Below, piece after piece: positions 49,428 to 59,602 of a stretch of DNA of 64,000 nt. The position numbers were made by a program, and so were the translations under genes. The notes below the pieces were generated by a model, which saw only the letters and a list, made by a program, of their open reading frames with translations, searched no databases and was not told where the DNA came from. Numbering within the stretch: position 1 is the stretch's first letter; every line of letters starts with the position of its first letter. This DNA comes from Clitoria ternatea (taxonomy: Eukaryota; Streptophyta; Magnoliopsida; Fabales; Fabaceae), in contig CM075673.1 of the NCBI GenBank assembly GCA_037962975.1, positions 149,502,667 to 149,566,666 of the forward strand, read 5' to 3'.

Positions 49428-52400
49428 ATGGAAGGCGAAGCACAAGACTTCATGGAAAATCAGGCTGAAGGCAGAACCAATCCTAACGCCTTCAGAAAAC
49501 TTAACTTTGATTCTCATGGGGGCAGCTCAAAGAAGATAGTAACAGTGTCTGATCCTGATCCTCGTGATGAGTTGATCAAACAACTTCAGAGGGAACTCGC
49601 TGAATTGCGAAGAGAAAAAAGGCAAAGCGAGGATAAAGAGTCATCTCGCACGCGAAACACTCTCCACACAACTGATGGTGAAAAGTCCACCACTCTTCAG
49701 TACTCAAAGATCCCAACGTTTGAGGAGGGAGAACAAACTAGCGATTCTGAGGATGCAGCTTCCCGAAGGAAGAGAGATTCAACAACAGCACCCCCATTGT
49801 CTTACAATCTGAAGGTTCCTTTTTCAAGGAGACTTATGGGCATCAGCATCCCCAAGCACCTTCAAACCACTCAACCACTTTCCATCGGAAAATATAATGG
49901 TGAAACTGATCCAACTAAGCACCTTGATGCTTATGTGTTTGAAGCCATGTACTTGGGGGCTGATGAAGACGTGATGTGCCGAATGTTCCCTCGAACATTG
50001 TCTGAGGAAGCCCTCGGGTGGTTTAAAGGCCTGCCTTCTGGATCCATAGATTCTTGGACGGAAATGGCAGCTGCCTTTGAAACCCACTTTGTCATCTCCA
50101 GAGACGTACCCAAGACGTCTCATACCTTGGCTCAGATTAAACAAAGTGAAACTGAGGGCTTAAAAGATTTTTTGAAGAGGTTTTATAAGGAAGCAGCCCT
50201 GGTTCCTAACCTCACAGAATCTATCAAGCTGCATATCGTAATTGAGGCATTGCAGCCAGGATCAGCTTTCGCTCTTTCATTAGCAAAGAGCCCCCCAGCA
50301 ACTTTTGAGGAGTTCAGGAAAAAAGCCTCAAAGTATGTGAGCATAGAGATGCACTTGGAGGCAATGGCTGCAAAGAAAAAGCCACCAACACCATCTCCCC
50401 AAACCCAGAAGGGTAAGGAAAAGACGAGGTCAGAACGCATGGAGAGGCCATTCACCAATCCTAAGGTGGATAACCACCCTCCTCGACCTCGAGAAAGGCA
50501 TGTCAATTCCTTCAGCCATTATGCACAGTTATCTGCCAGACCATCTCAGATTTTGAGAGAGGTCGGATGGCCAGTTTTCAGCACATATGGCATCAGGAGA
50601 CCAGCCCCTATGAAAAGACCAGGAAATTCACGAAAGTACTGTGATTTTCATGAACAAAATGGTCATTCCACTGATGAATGCCAAGCTCTAAAGAACGCGG
50701 TTGAGACGCTAATTAGAGAAGGCAAATTGAAGCAATACCTGTTCAAAGAAAAATCCTTTGACAGGGCAGAACGGAATGAGAAAAGAGAAAGAGATCCCGA
50801 CGATGGGGATGACAACAACCCCAGTCCGGTTCGAAAGTTCTCTGCTGCAGAGAAGCAAAAAGGTGTAATGACCGATAATGCAGCACAGAAAGACAGCATG
50901 CCCCAGCAACAACGTCAGGGCCGACGTGAAGTCATTGACATGATTGCTGGAGGGTTCGCTGGAGGAGGAGCTTCAATTACAGCCCGTAAGAATCATCACA
51001 GAATGATTCTATCTGTGCAAGGGAAAGTCAAAGACAATCGCCCTTACAGAGGAGGAATTGAGGCTCCCATAATCTCTTTCTCTGACGAGGATTTTGGCCC
51101 AACCGTTCCTGGTGGTGACGATGCTGTAGTCATCACTGCTGTGATCGCCAACAAGGACGTCCGAAGAATCCTTGTTGACCAGGGAAGTTCCTGCGATGTT
51201 ATTTTCTATAATTGCTTTGAAAGAATGGGTTTTAAAGACTCAGATTTACAGCCTTACACGCAGGAACTAACAGCTTTCAATGGCGCAAAGCAACTAACTA
51301 AAGGGTATCTTGACACCCTTATCTCGTTTGAAGGCGAACCAGGAGCCAGGACGGTTAGGTCTCGGGTGCTAGTGATTGATGTCAAATCACCATTTAATGG
51401 CATCATAGGCCGTCCTACTCTGAATGCAATGGAGGCAGTTGTATCAACCCCACATCTCCTTATCAAGTTCATTGACAAGGATAATGCTGTGTCATCTATC
51501 CGTGGTGATCAAGAGATGGCTAGGTACTGCTACAACCTTAGTCTCAACATGACAAAGCTGGACGCCTCCAATAAAAAGAGGAAACTTAATGATGCTGGAA
51601 CATCGGCTGAATCCGTAAGTCTTGTCGACCTGGACCCTAGAGCGGATTTGAACATTGATCCGTTCAACCCATCAAAGCCCACACCGGATGGAAATTCGAG
51701 GGACATTGTCTTGGGAGATTCTCCAGAAAAGATCACCCATATCAATGACAAGCTAGATACTGAAATAGAGCAGCGACTGCTGGCTCTCTTACAAGAGTTT
51801 AAAGACCTCTTTGCATGGACTGCAGCCGATATGCCAGGCATAGACCCTGAATTCTGCTGTCATAAACTTTCTGTCTATCCAGAGACGAAACCTGTGGCCC
51901 AAAAGAAAAGACGATTGGGCCCAGAGAAACAGAAAGCAGCTTGTCAGCAAACTGAGGAATTGCTGAAGGCCGGATTTATCAAGGAAATCCGATATTCCTC
52001 TTGGCTTTCGAATGTGGTGATGGTCCCTAAATCCAATGGTAAATGGAGAATGTGCATTGACTACGTGGACCTCAACCGCTGCTGTCCAAAAGATCCTTAT
52101 CCTCTTCCTAATATAGATCGGATGGTAGATGATTCCTCTGGTTACCAATACCTGAGCTTCATGGACGCTTATTCTGGTTACAACCAAATTCCGATGTGCG
52201 AAGAGGATCAAGAGAAGACAGCTTTCATAAATGATCGTGGTGTCTTTTGCTATACAGTCATGCCCTTTGGCCTGAAAAACGCTGGGGCGACATATCAGCG
52301 CATGATTAACAAGGTTTTCGAAGGTATGCACACCAAACTTGTTGAAGTATACATTGACGACATAATAGCAAAGACACCGGTTGGTGGCGATCATATTGAA

Positions 52401-54899
52401 GACCTGCGCCAAGTATTCACCCGTTTGAGACAATTTAACATGAGGCTGAACCCAATGAAGTGCACATTTGCTGTCCCTGCTGGGAAATTTTTGGGTTTCA
52501 TGTTAACTCAACGTGGTATAGAAGCCAATCCAGGGAAGTGCCAAACGATTCTAGACATGCAAAGTCCTAAGAATCTCAAAGAAGTCCAATCCCTGAATGG
52601 CAAGGTAGCAGCTTTGGAACGATTCATGCCGAAGATGGCTCACAGGTCGCTCCCCCTGTACAAAATACTGAAAAAGTCCAAGAAATTCGAGTGGGGACAG
52701 GAACAAGAAAAAGCTTTCCAAGAGCTTAAGGAGGTGTTGTCCAAACCTCCCATTCTCACAAAGCCTGACCCCGAAGACACACTCATTCTGTACTTGGCTA
52801 TTTCAGATGAAGCTTTGGGCGTTGCCTTGATAAAAGAAACTCCTGATGGACAAAGACCGGTCTATTTCACTAGCAAGACCTTGCAAGGTGCTGAGATCCG
52901 GTATCAAAAAATTGAAAAGGCCGCCCTCGCTGTTGTTTGGGCCTCACGACGGTTGCGTCCGTACTTTCACGCCCATCCAATCATAGTGAGAACGGATTTG
53001 CCACTCCGTTCTGTCTTAATCAAGCCCGATCTTGCTGGGAGGATGATCAAATGGTCTATTGAACTCTCTGAGTTTGATATATCCTATGAACCCCGCAGCG
53101 CTATTAAATCTCAAGTCCTGGCTGACTTTATTGTGGAAATGACAGGGACTGATCCGGATTACCCTCGAGTCCATTGGACCATTTACGTTGATGGTTCATC
53201 AAACCAAAGAGGCTCTGGAGCAGGTGTAGTTCTCGAAAGTGATGACGGAGTACACCTGGAGATCTCCCTTCGTTTCAATTTCAAAACATCCAACAACCAG
53301 GCTGAGTACGAAGCTTGCTTGGCCGGGCTAAGAGCTGCAATTGACATCGGAGCTTCTGAGGCGACACTCTGTAGCGATTCACAGCTGGTGATTTCGCAGA
53401 TCTTAGGAGAATATCAAGCTCGCGAACCTCAACTCCAATTATACTTGAACTGTGTCAAGGAGTTGACTGAGAAATTCTCAAAGGTGGAGTTCAAGCATGT
53501 TCCACGTGAAAAGAATACGAGAGCAGATATACTCTCCAGGTTAGCAAGCACTAAACGACTGGGTAGCACCACTACTCTGGTTCAAAGCACGCTAACGTCG
53601 CCCAGCATCCCTCTTTTCCCTTCTCTAAATGCCATAATGACTGACTCCCTTTACGGAGATACATGGATGGCTCCTTACATCCGTTATTTGGCTGATGGAC
53701 AGCTACCCACAGATGAGAAGGAAAAGACGAGATTAAGGAGAGAATTACCGTATTTCACTATGATTGATGGTAATCTCTACAGAAGGGCACTCTCTGTGCC
53801 CTATTTAATTTGTCTCAAAGAGGATGAGGTGCAAGGTGTAATGGAGGAAGTGCATGGAGGACAAAGTGGACACCACGCCGGAGGAAGAAGCTTAATGCGA
53901 AAAATCCTCAGAGCTGGATACTGGTGGCCCACAATGAAGCAAGACTCCATTGACTTCGTCAAAAAATGCGACGCTTGCCAAAAATTCTCTAACCTACACC
54001 ACACACCGGCGGAAGAACTCTTCACATCCGCTGCTCCATGGCCTTTCTACCAATGGGGATTGGATATTTTGGGCCCCTTTCCAACTGCTCCTGGGGGCAT
54101 CAAATATCTCATTGTAGGGGTCGATTATTTCACTAAGTGGATAGAAGCAGAGCCGGTGATGCATATTACTTCAGCCCGAACTCGCCGTTTCATGTATGAA
54201 AACATCATAACACGGTTCGGGGTCCCAGCACGGATTGTCACAGACAATGGCACCCAGTTCACGGATAGAAAATTCACAGATTTGCTTGAAGGGTTAGGAA
54301 TAACCCAAATATTCTCATCCGTCGAACATCCCCAAACTAATGGTCAAGCTGAAGTGGCCAACAGGGAGGTGCTTAAGGGACTAAAGAAGCGCCTTGGTGA
54401 AGCCAAGGGCGGATGGACAGACCAGCTGTGTCATGTCCTATGGGCATATCGGACAACGCCTCATTCATCCACCAACGAATCCCCATATCGCCTAACATAC
54501 GGGGTCGAGGCAATGATACCTGTGGAACTGCAAATTGCTTCCACAAGAGTTAAGTACTTCTCTGAAGAAACCAACAATGCTAACTTGGCATCTGAAATGG
54601 ATGTCATACAAGAACTCAGAGAAGACGCTTTCATCAGAGATCAAGCCATCAAAGCCAAAGTTGCTCTCCGGTACAACAAACGAGTCCAATCAAGGACTTT
54701 CAACGTTGGAGATTTGGTTTTGAGGAAAGCAAATATAGGGAACAAATTCGCCCATCAAGGCAAATTAGCCCCAAACTGGGAAGGCCCATACAGGGTATCC
54801 GAGGTCACTGGCAAAGGCTCTTATCGCCTTGAAAACCTTGATGGCACTCCAATCCGAAACAAATGGAACACCCAAAACTTGCGCATCTACTATAGCTAG
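49428..54899 (+). CDS. Intact Tat-type gag-pol polyprotein, 1823 residues
   Basis: A single uninterrupted frame starts at ATG 49428, 65 bases after the LTR. Domains by residue: gag capsid about 110-310; zinc-binding CDFHEQNGHSTDEC about 404; aspartic protease with DQGSS about 585; reverse transcriptase about 825-1020 with YIDD about 975; a first, Ty3-type RNase H about 1100-1240 whose first catalytic Asp position reads LAISD; a second, archaeal-type RNase H about 1250-1375 (YVDGSSN, NQAEYEACLAGL, SDSQLV, TRADILSRLA); integrase about 1465-1700 with an HHCC finger and D, D, E in LDILGPF, TDNGTQF and NGQAEVANRE. There is no chromodomain. Loss of active residues in the first RNase H with a second copy added is known for Tat. 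The frame looks competent. Confidence 0.95.
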   Translation: MEGEAQDFMENQAEGRTNPNAFRKLNFDSHGGSSKKIVTVSDPDPRDELIKQLQRELAELRREKRQSEDKESSRTRNTLHTTDGEKSTTLQYSKIPTFEEGEQTSDSEDAASRRKRDSTTAPPLSYNLKVPFSRRLMGISIPKHLQTTQPLSIGKYNGETDPTKHLDAYVFEAMYLGADEDVMCRMFPRTLSEEALGWFKGLPSGSIDSWTEMAAAFETHFVISRDVPKTSHTLAQIKQSETEGLKDFLKRFYKEAALVPNLTESIKLHIVIEALQPGSAFALSLAKSPPATFEEFRKKASKYVSIEMHLEAMAAKKKPPTPSPQTQKGKEKTRSERMERPFTNPKVDNHPPRPRERHVNSFSHYAQLSARPSQILREVGWPVFSTYGIRRPAPMKRPGNSRKYCDFHEQNGHSTDECQALKNAVETLIREGKLKQYLFKEKSFDRAERNEKRERDPDDGDDNNPSPVRKFSAAEKQKGVMTDNAAQKDSMPQQQRQGRREVIDMIAGGFAGGGASITARKNHHRMILSVQGKVKDNRPYRGGIEAPIISFSDEDFGPTVPGGDDAVVITAVIANKDVRRILVDQGSSCDVIFYNCFERMGFKDSDLQPYTQELTAFNGAKQLTKGYLDTLISFEGEPGARTVRSRVLVIDVKSPFNGIIGRPTLNAMEAVVSTPHLLIKFIDKDNAVSSIRGDQEMARYCYNLSLNMTKLDASNKKRKLNDAGTSAESVSLVDLDPRADLNIDPFNPSKPTPDGNSRDIVLGDSPEKITHINDKLDTEIEQRLLALLQEFKDLFAWTAADMPGIDPEFCCHKLSVYPETKPVAQKKRRLGPEKQKAACQQTEELLKAGFIKEIRYSSWLSNVVMVPKSNGKWRMCIDYVDLNRCCPKDPYPLPNIDRMVDDSSGYQYLSFMDAYSGYNQIPMCEEDQEKTAFINDRGVFCYTVMPFGLKNAGATYQRMINKVFEGMHTKLVEVYIDDIIAKTPVGGDHIEDLRQVFTRLRQFNMRLNPMKCTFAVPAGKFLGFMLTQRGIEANPGKCQTILDMQSPKNLKEVQSLNGKVAALERFMPKMAHRSLPLYKILKKSKKFEWGQEQEKAFQELKEVLSKPPILTKPDPEDTLILYLAISDEALGVALIKETPDGQRPVYFTSKTLQGAEIRYQKIEKAALAVVWASRRLRPYFHAHPIIVRTDLPLRSVLIKPDLAGRMIKWSIELSEFDISYEPRSAIKSQVLADFIVEMTGTDPDYPRVHWTIYVDGSSNQRGSGAGVVLESDDGVHLEISLRFNFKTSNNQAEYEACLAGLRAAIDIGASEATLCSDSQLVISQILGEYQAREPQLQLYLNCVKELTEKFSKVEFKHVPREKNTRADILSRLASTKRLGSTTTLVQSTLTSPSIPLFPSLNAIMTDSLYGDTWMAPYIRYLADGQLPTDEKEKTRLRRELPYFTMIDGNLYRRALSVPYLICLKEDEVQGVMEEVHGGQSGHHAGGRSLMRKILRAGYWWPTMKQDSIDFVKKCDACQKFSNLHHTPAEELFTSAAPWPFYQWGLDILGPFPTAPGGIKYLIVGVDYFTKWIEAEPVMHITSARTRRFMYENIITRFGVPARIVTDNGTQFTDRKFTDLLEGLGITQIFSSVEHPQTNGQAEVANREVLKGLKKRLGEAKGGWTDQLCHVLWAYRTTPHSSTNESPYRLTYGVEAMIPVELQIASTRVKYFSEETNNANLASEMDVIQELREDAFIRDQAIKAKVALRYNKRVQSRTFNVGDLVLRKANIGNKFAHQGKLAPNWEGPYRVSEVTGKGSYRLENLDGTPIRNKWNTQNLRIYYS

Positions 54900-55064
54900 C
54901 TGTTTCTACACTCTCCTATCCTTATCTTGGATTGAATACTGGAGAATTTATTTTCACAGCTACGCTCTCCTTGTAATTCTTATTTTTGATTTAATAAGAA
55001 TCTCTCATAACAATTTAACTCTTTCGAGTTTTTCTTATGCTGTGATTTTCAGTTTATCCGGTGT

Positions 55065-55215
55065 ACAAAAGCATATTCAGGATGGATGATCTCAGCTACT
55101 TATTCTGTAGTTGACGATGTAACTCTTTGAATATGCGCAACGCACAAGAACATACTCAGGACGGATGATCTCAATTACCCATTCTGTAATTGACGATGTA
55201 ACTCCTCGAGTGTGT
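55065..55215 (+). repeat. Two outlying units of the GGACGGATGATCTCA hairpin repeat
   Basis: The units at about 55069-55137 and 55147-55215 share GGA(T/C)GGATGATCTCA and GACGATGTAACTC with the array at 59603-60340. Inner stems are AGCTAC/GTAGTT and AATTAC/GTAATT. Outer stems are CATATTCA/TGAATATG and ACATACTC/GAGTGTGT (one G-T pair). Confidence 0.85.
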
Positions 55216-55227
55216 AAATATTGAAGG

Positions 55228-55775
55228 CCCAGATTGTAGGATTAAACCGAACTCTGGGTACGGTTAGTAAGTTTGGCTGAACACCGGTGAAGGCTCAGAT
55301 TGTAGGATTAAACCGAACTCTGAGTACGACTAGTAGGATAAACCGAACGTCGGTGAAGACCTGAGTTGTAGGATTAAACCGAACCTCAGGGCATGGGTTG
55401 TAGGGCTGGTCCTTCTTCAAGGCCACAAACCGAACCCCATTCGAAGACTACATGGGTTGTAGGGCTGGTCCTTATTCAAGGCCACAAACCGAACCCCATG
55501 CGAAGGCTTGGGCGCAGTAAGCTGGTTTTTCTTCAAGACCACGCTGAACCCCAAGTGACGGGCGCAGTAGGTTCAGGATTAGCCCTGATCTGAACCCCGT
55601 ATTGAAGGCTCGGATTGTAGGATTAAACCGAACTCTGAGTACGACTAGTAGGATTAACCGAACGTCGGTGAAGAATCGTCATTGGGTAAAACCAAAGACC
55701 AATTGAAGAACGGCTAGTAGGATTCAACCGAACACCAAATATGACATGGACAGTAGGATCAAACCGAACTCCAAA
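55228..55775 (+). repeat. Array of covarying hairpins with loop GTAGGATTAAACCGAAC
   Basis: About thirteen units, each a variable stem around a conserved loop. Stem pairs include CCCAGA/TCTGGG (55228, 55253), CGGT/ACCG (55261, 55283), CTCAGA/TCTGAG (55294, 55319), CGAC/GTCG (55327, 55349), CCTGAG/CTCAGG (55360, 55385), ATGGG/CCCAT (55393, 55436), CTTGGG/CCCAAG (55507, 55550), ACGGG/CCCGT (55558, 55596) and TGGA/TCCA (about 55747 and 55771). The two sides change together. Confidence 0.88.
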
Positions 55776-56315
55776 CACAACAAGTAAGTTATACTGAACT
55801 CCAGATTAATACTTTCTTATGAAGTTCTTTATTTGGAAGTTTTATAACTAACTCATGAACTCCGACACAAACAATTCACTCGGGTACGCCACAATCTAAG
55901 GCATATTCACCTGAAATCTCTCAGTCGGAAATATTTGAGGAGGAATGTCTATTTTAAATCCTCACTCTTAAAAACTCTCACGAGAAAATTTTACTCAGAG
56001 TTTATTCAAAGTGATAATCACCCAATGATACTGGGGGACAACATCAACGGTTTAACGAATATCTTGAGGAATGAACTCTCGTCTAAACGATCTCACAATC
56101 ATTCCCCTTAAGCCGTTCTTGTAACAATGATGTGTTCCCTGACAAGCGGTGATCTTATTGAGAAATCCATCTCGCATGTATAAGTCCGCAAGAATGGAGG
56201 TAAAAAACTCTTTTATTGATTAAATGAGAATTACACTTCATGTAATAATCCGGAGCTTATCCCGGAACACAGCGAATTTGAATCAATAAAATGAAAAAGG
56301 AAACAGGGAAGCACG

Positions 56316-58881
56316 CTACTTTCTATGGCTTGAATCTCCTTCTTTCCCTTTGCCTTTGCCTCCGGCCTTGCCTTCTTCAGTGCGAGAGCTTGTTCCTGTA
56401 CTTATGGGCTTCAGGAATGAAGGTCCCATTGATTGGCCTGCAGGTAAAGGAGCGAACTTATAAGGAATGTTGGGCGGACTTTCATGACGCTTATCAACTA
56501 TGGCCACCAGTTTCCCTTGATGAAACTCATAGAACGGGTCAATACCATTCAGATTAAGTTTCACCTTGGGATTCCGGTATCGAATTTGACAAACAGCTAA
56601 CCCAAAGGATTCCTTGACTGCCTGATCGCACATATCCACAGCCTCGTCAAATTCCGCTTTTGTGTCCGCCAACTTTGAAAGCAGCTCCTTCTCCTTACGC
56701 GACCAATCTTCGGTTCCTCGGGCATAAACAACTTTGACTTCCTTAAGCTCCTCTTCCAGCTTTGAAGAGCGTTCCTTCTCCGCACAAAAACCGGAGTGGA
56801 GGTCGGAATTGATTTTCTTTTGATCAGCTACTTGGGCCTCCAACTCCTTGGCAAGATGTTTTAGCCTGACAATTTCTTCATCCTTCTTATATCCTTCCTC
56901 TTTGGAAGCTTCTAATTTACTTTCTAAACGAAGGATGGTTGCCTTGTTCTTAGCAGCAGCAACGCTAAGGTCATTAACCTTGCCAACCAACGAGCTCAGC
57001 CTCTCATTCTCTTCTGGAAGCTTGCGAACCGATCTTAAGAGCCCGGATAATTCTGCCAGGTGCTTCTGCCCGGCATCGCAAGCTTTGGCTACTTCATCGC
57101 TCATCAATGAGGGCTTCAGCTTGTACGGAGACTCAGGAACGACCTCAGGAACAGAACCCTCGTATACCAGATATTGTGCAAGACCGGAGTTACTTTGAAG
57201 AGGGCGAGTAACTTTTGGTGCAAAGTAAGTCGTTATTGGCTTTGCACCATAAGTGATCCCGTCGCCAGGAGCATCCGGAGTGGACCCTGCATCCAAAGCG
57301 GATCTTTCCACTTTCTTTCCCTTTGAAGGCTCCGGATCAGCACTCTCACTTGAAATTTTTTGTTTTTTCGGAGAAGGTTGACGATCCAAGGTCCTTGAGG
57401 AACCGCGTTTTATAGTTTTCTTCTTTTCTCCGACCTTCTCAGCCGCAACCTTCTCAGATCCGCCCTCCAGTAAGGGAATATCGTCACCTGCAGATGAGGT
57501 TAAAATGATGGTCTCCGCTGTGGCTTTCTTCGAATTCCGTTTTGCCTGAATGTCATTTTCAGCTGCCACAGAATTCGCTCCAGCTTTGAGCCCCTTCAGT
57601 TTTTCCATCTCTGGAGACGCAGCTTCAATTTCAACTGCAAAACCAAGCAACACGATTAGAAATCAAATACTTCAAGGCATGATGCGATAAAATATGAATA
57701 TTAGCAGGAAAATTACGCAGATATTCCTCGCAGGTAGACCACAATCCTAACAAACGCCTGCAAGAGAAAAATTGATGCGAGGCGGTGTAAGATTGAAGGG
57801 CGGAAAGAATGGAAACTGAAGACGGGCTTAGTTCATCCTCCTCAGTGTAGTACGCCTGGGAGGTCAGCAAAAAGTGTTCATGCGTCCAAGCCACTGGGAA
57901 CTTCGGAAGCCCATCTTCAGTTAACCAAAAAACTGACTCGTCAGGGTGAACGCTAATCTTCGTGAAATAAGACTTGAATGAATGTCCATCAACTTTGGCG
58001 GAGTCAGTGTACGCCTCAAAGTTGATAACCTTTGAGAGAGTCCGGAGGGATATCAAGCTCACTCCCCCCTTCTCTTTATTTGCACGACGGACCACTTGGG
58101 CAAAATAAAAGAGCATGGCCACCGTCGGCTTGAAGTTGAAGTGCTCCCCAAGCACTTCAAGAGAGCGGACTAATCCCCATCCGTTGGGGTGAAGCTGTGA
58201 AGGAGCGCAGTCCAGGAATCTCAGAACCCCCATCTGAAACTTCGAAAGGGGAAACCGCACACCAAGGTTCAAAAATAAAAAGTCATACATATACAAGGAC
58301 CTTTCGTCCGGGGTATGACAAATTCGATCGGATGGCAACGGGGCTATCACCACGAAGCACTTCTTGTATTTATCCCTCTTGAAGACCGTGAAACGCGGCT
58401 CCAACTCCGCTCCCCCCTCTTGAGCATGAACTGATGCTATTTCACGAAACTCCTCAGCCACCCAGCTGAATGGGCGTTTCTGTTGGAATTTCACCCAATC
58501 TATCCGGTGTGCAACCACATTGCAAAGGCCGGATTGGGTCTTCAAGATATGCTTCTCGGAAGGGGATTCCCCTTCAGACGACTTCCTCCCAGTAGCTTTC
58601 TTTGTCACCATTGTGAAAGCCTTGATGCTGCGATAAAATTCCACATCATCAGAGACATATAAATCCCCACTCTCGACACTCTCACTAGAGGAGGAAGACC
58701 CTGAAGAGGGTATAATCACCCTTCGCCTTTGATATTGCGACCCCTCCCTCTCTGTATTTCGTGATCTCGACTGAAGGATCACTGGAATCCTCCCACCATG
58801 AACGCTAGGGTTTTGAGTCAAAGCCCTTCCTCCTCTTCCTCTAGGGCCAACGCCACTGAAGCTAACACCCTTCCTAGGCAT
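56316..58881 (-). CDS. Antisense accessory gene 1 of the Tat element (two exons)
   Basis: Exon 1 runs 58881-57717 and exon 2 runs 57634-56316, joined across an 82-base intron (57716-57635) in phase 1, giving about 827 residues. The N-terminus (about 1-90) is Arg/Ser-rich and low complexity. About 100-385 is a globular region resembling the 'putative gypsy-type transposon' domain of plant databases (FQMGVLRFLDCAPSQLHPNG, VLGEHFNF, AYTDSAKVDG). Exon 2 has a basic segment (KKTIKRGSSRTLDRQPSPKK), a coiled coil, and a conserved C-terminal block (NLNGIDPFYEFHQGKLVAIV). The frame also opens at a TTG (58887), but the first ATG is 58881. Tat elements commonly have one such antisense frame of unknown function. 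Both exons are open, suggesting constraint. Confidence 0.82.
57635..57716 (-). other. Predicted intron of antisense gene 1
   Basis: On the minus strand the donor CTGC|GTAATTTT is at 57716 and the acceptor TTGGTTTTGCAG ends at 57635. It is 82 bases and T-rich before the acceptor. Removal keeps the frame open. The paralogue has an intron at the same codon and phase. Confidence 0.78.
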
Positions 58882-59602
58882 TCTCAAATATTGAAAAGAG
58901 AAACTGAGAACGAAGGGAAAGTGGTTACCTTAGATAGTGAATTGAAATTCACAGAGGTGGATACGAAGAACTTCTTGGAACTTTCGTAGAGATTCGTCAA
59001 GGAAGCAAGAAGAAATGGTAACTGAGATTGCCAAATATGCCTATATCAGGGCACCAAAATTTTTCAAATACCCACTAAACATAACCTGTCGTTTACCCCC
59101 AAACGACTCCCCGTTTAGTGGACCAAAATTGTCATTTAGTACATCAAGGCGCGAAAATGCCATCATTTTGTCACAGAGCCATCGAAATGGGCCTATTAAA
59201 ACCAAATATTAGGCCCAACAAAACTATGCGTGACAGTTACTAAGACATGCACACTTAATGCAATAATGGCGCGCCCACGTGAATTAAGGCATTAAATGTC
59301 CAATCATTAGAAACGTGGCCACCATTACCCGAATACCAAGGGTTGCGAAATTCGATAAACTTCTGATATTTCCATTGTCGAATCCGCCCTTAAAATTTCA
59401 TCACTACGGAACATGGTTCCTAGAACGGATATTTACACTTCGGTGCAAATCCGAAATCCAGACGTACTATGATCAATATAGCTCATATGAGCAAGTCAAC
59501 TGCTTCCTCACATCAGCTAGGGGGCTAGTAGAGGTAAGACTCGGATTTCGGATGGAGCAAAAATTGGCAATTGAATCCGCACTCCCTCGATTGGAAAAAT
59601 TC
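58882..59602 (-). promoter_or_regulatory. Upstream region of antisense gene 1, with G-box
   Basis: Non-coding. It contains the G-box CACGTG (59276-59281) in GCCCACGTGAATTAA, two GGCCCA/TGGGCC motifs (about 59187-59216) and the conserved ATTAAATGTCCAATCATTA that recurs upstream of antisense gene 2. These shared blocks point to a duplicated promoter. Confidence 0.55.

Larger units (their letters stand above)
54900..56315 (+). other. Non-coding region after pol, with repeat arrays
   Basis: It contains two GGACGGATGATCTCA repeat units (55065-55215), a hairpin array (55228-55775), and about 500 bases with no coding content before the stop codon of the first antisense gene. Confidence 0.8.

Noticed and set aside
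51789..52433. 214-codon minus-strand frame inside the Tat pol gene
   Set aside because: It lies opposite the reverse transcriptase coding sequence and has no independent features. It is a shadow of the real frame.
58883..58928. Possible 5' leader intron of antisense gene 1 (AAG|GTAACC donor, with a similar GAG|GTAAC upstream of gene 2)
   Set aside because: The nearest acceptor gives only 46 bases, shorter than plant introns usually are. The donor similarity may reflect general homology of the leaders.
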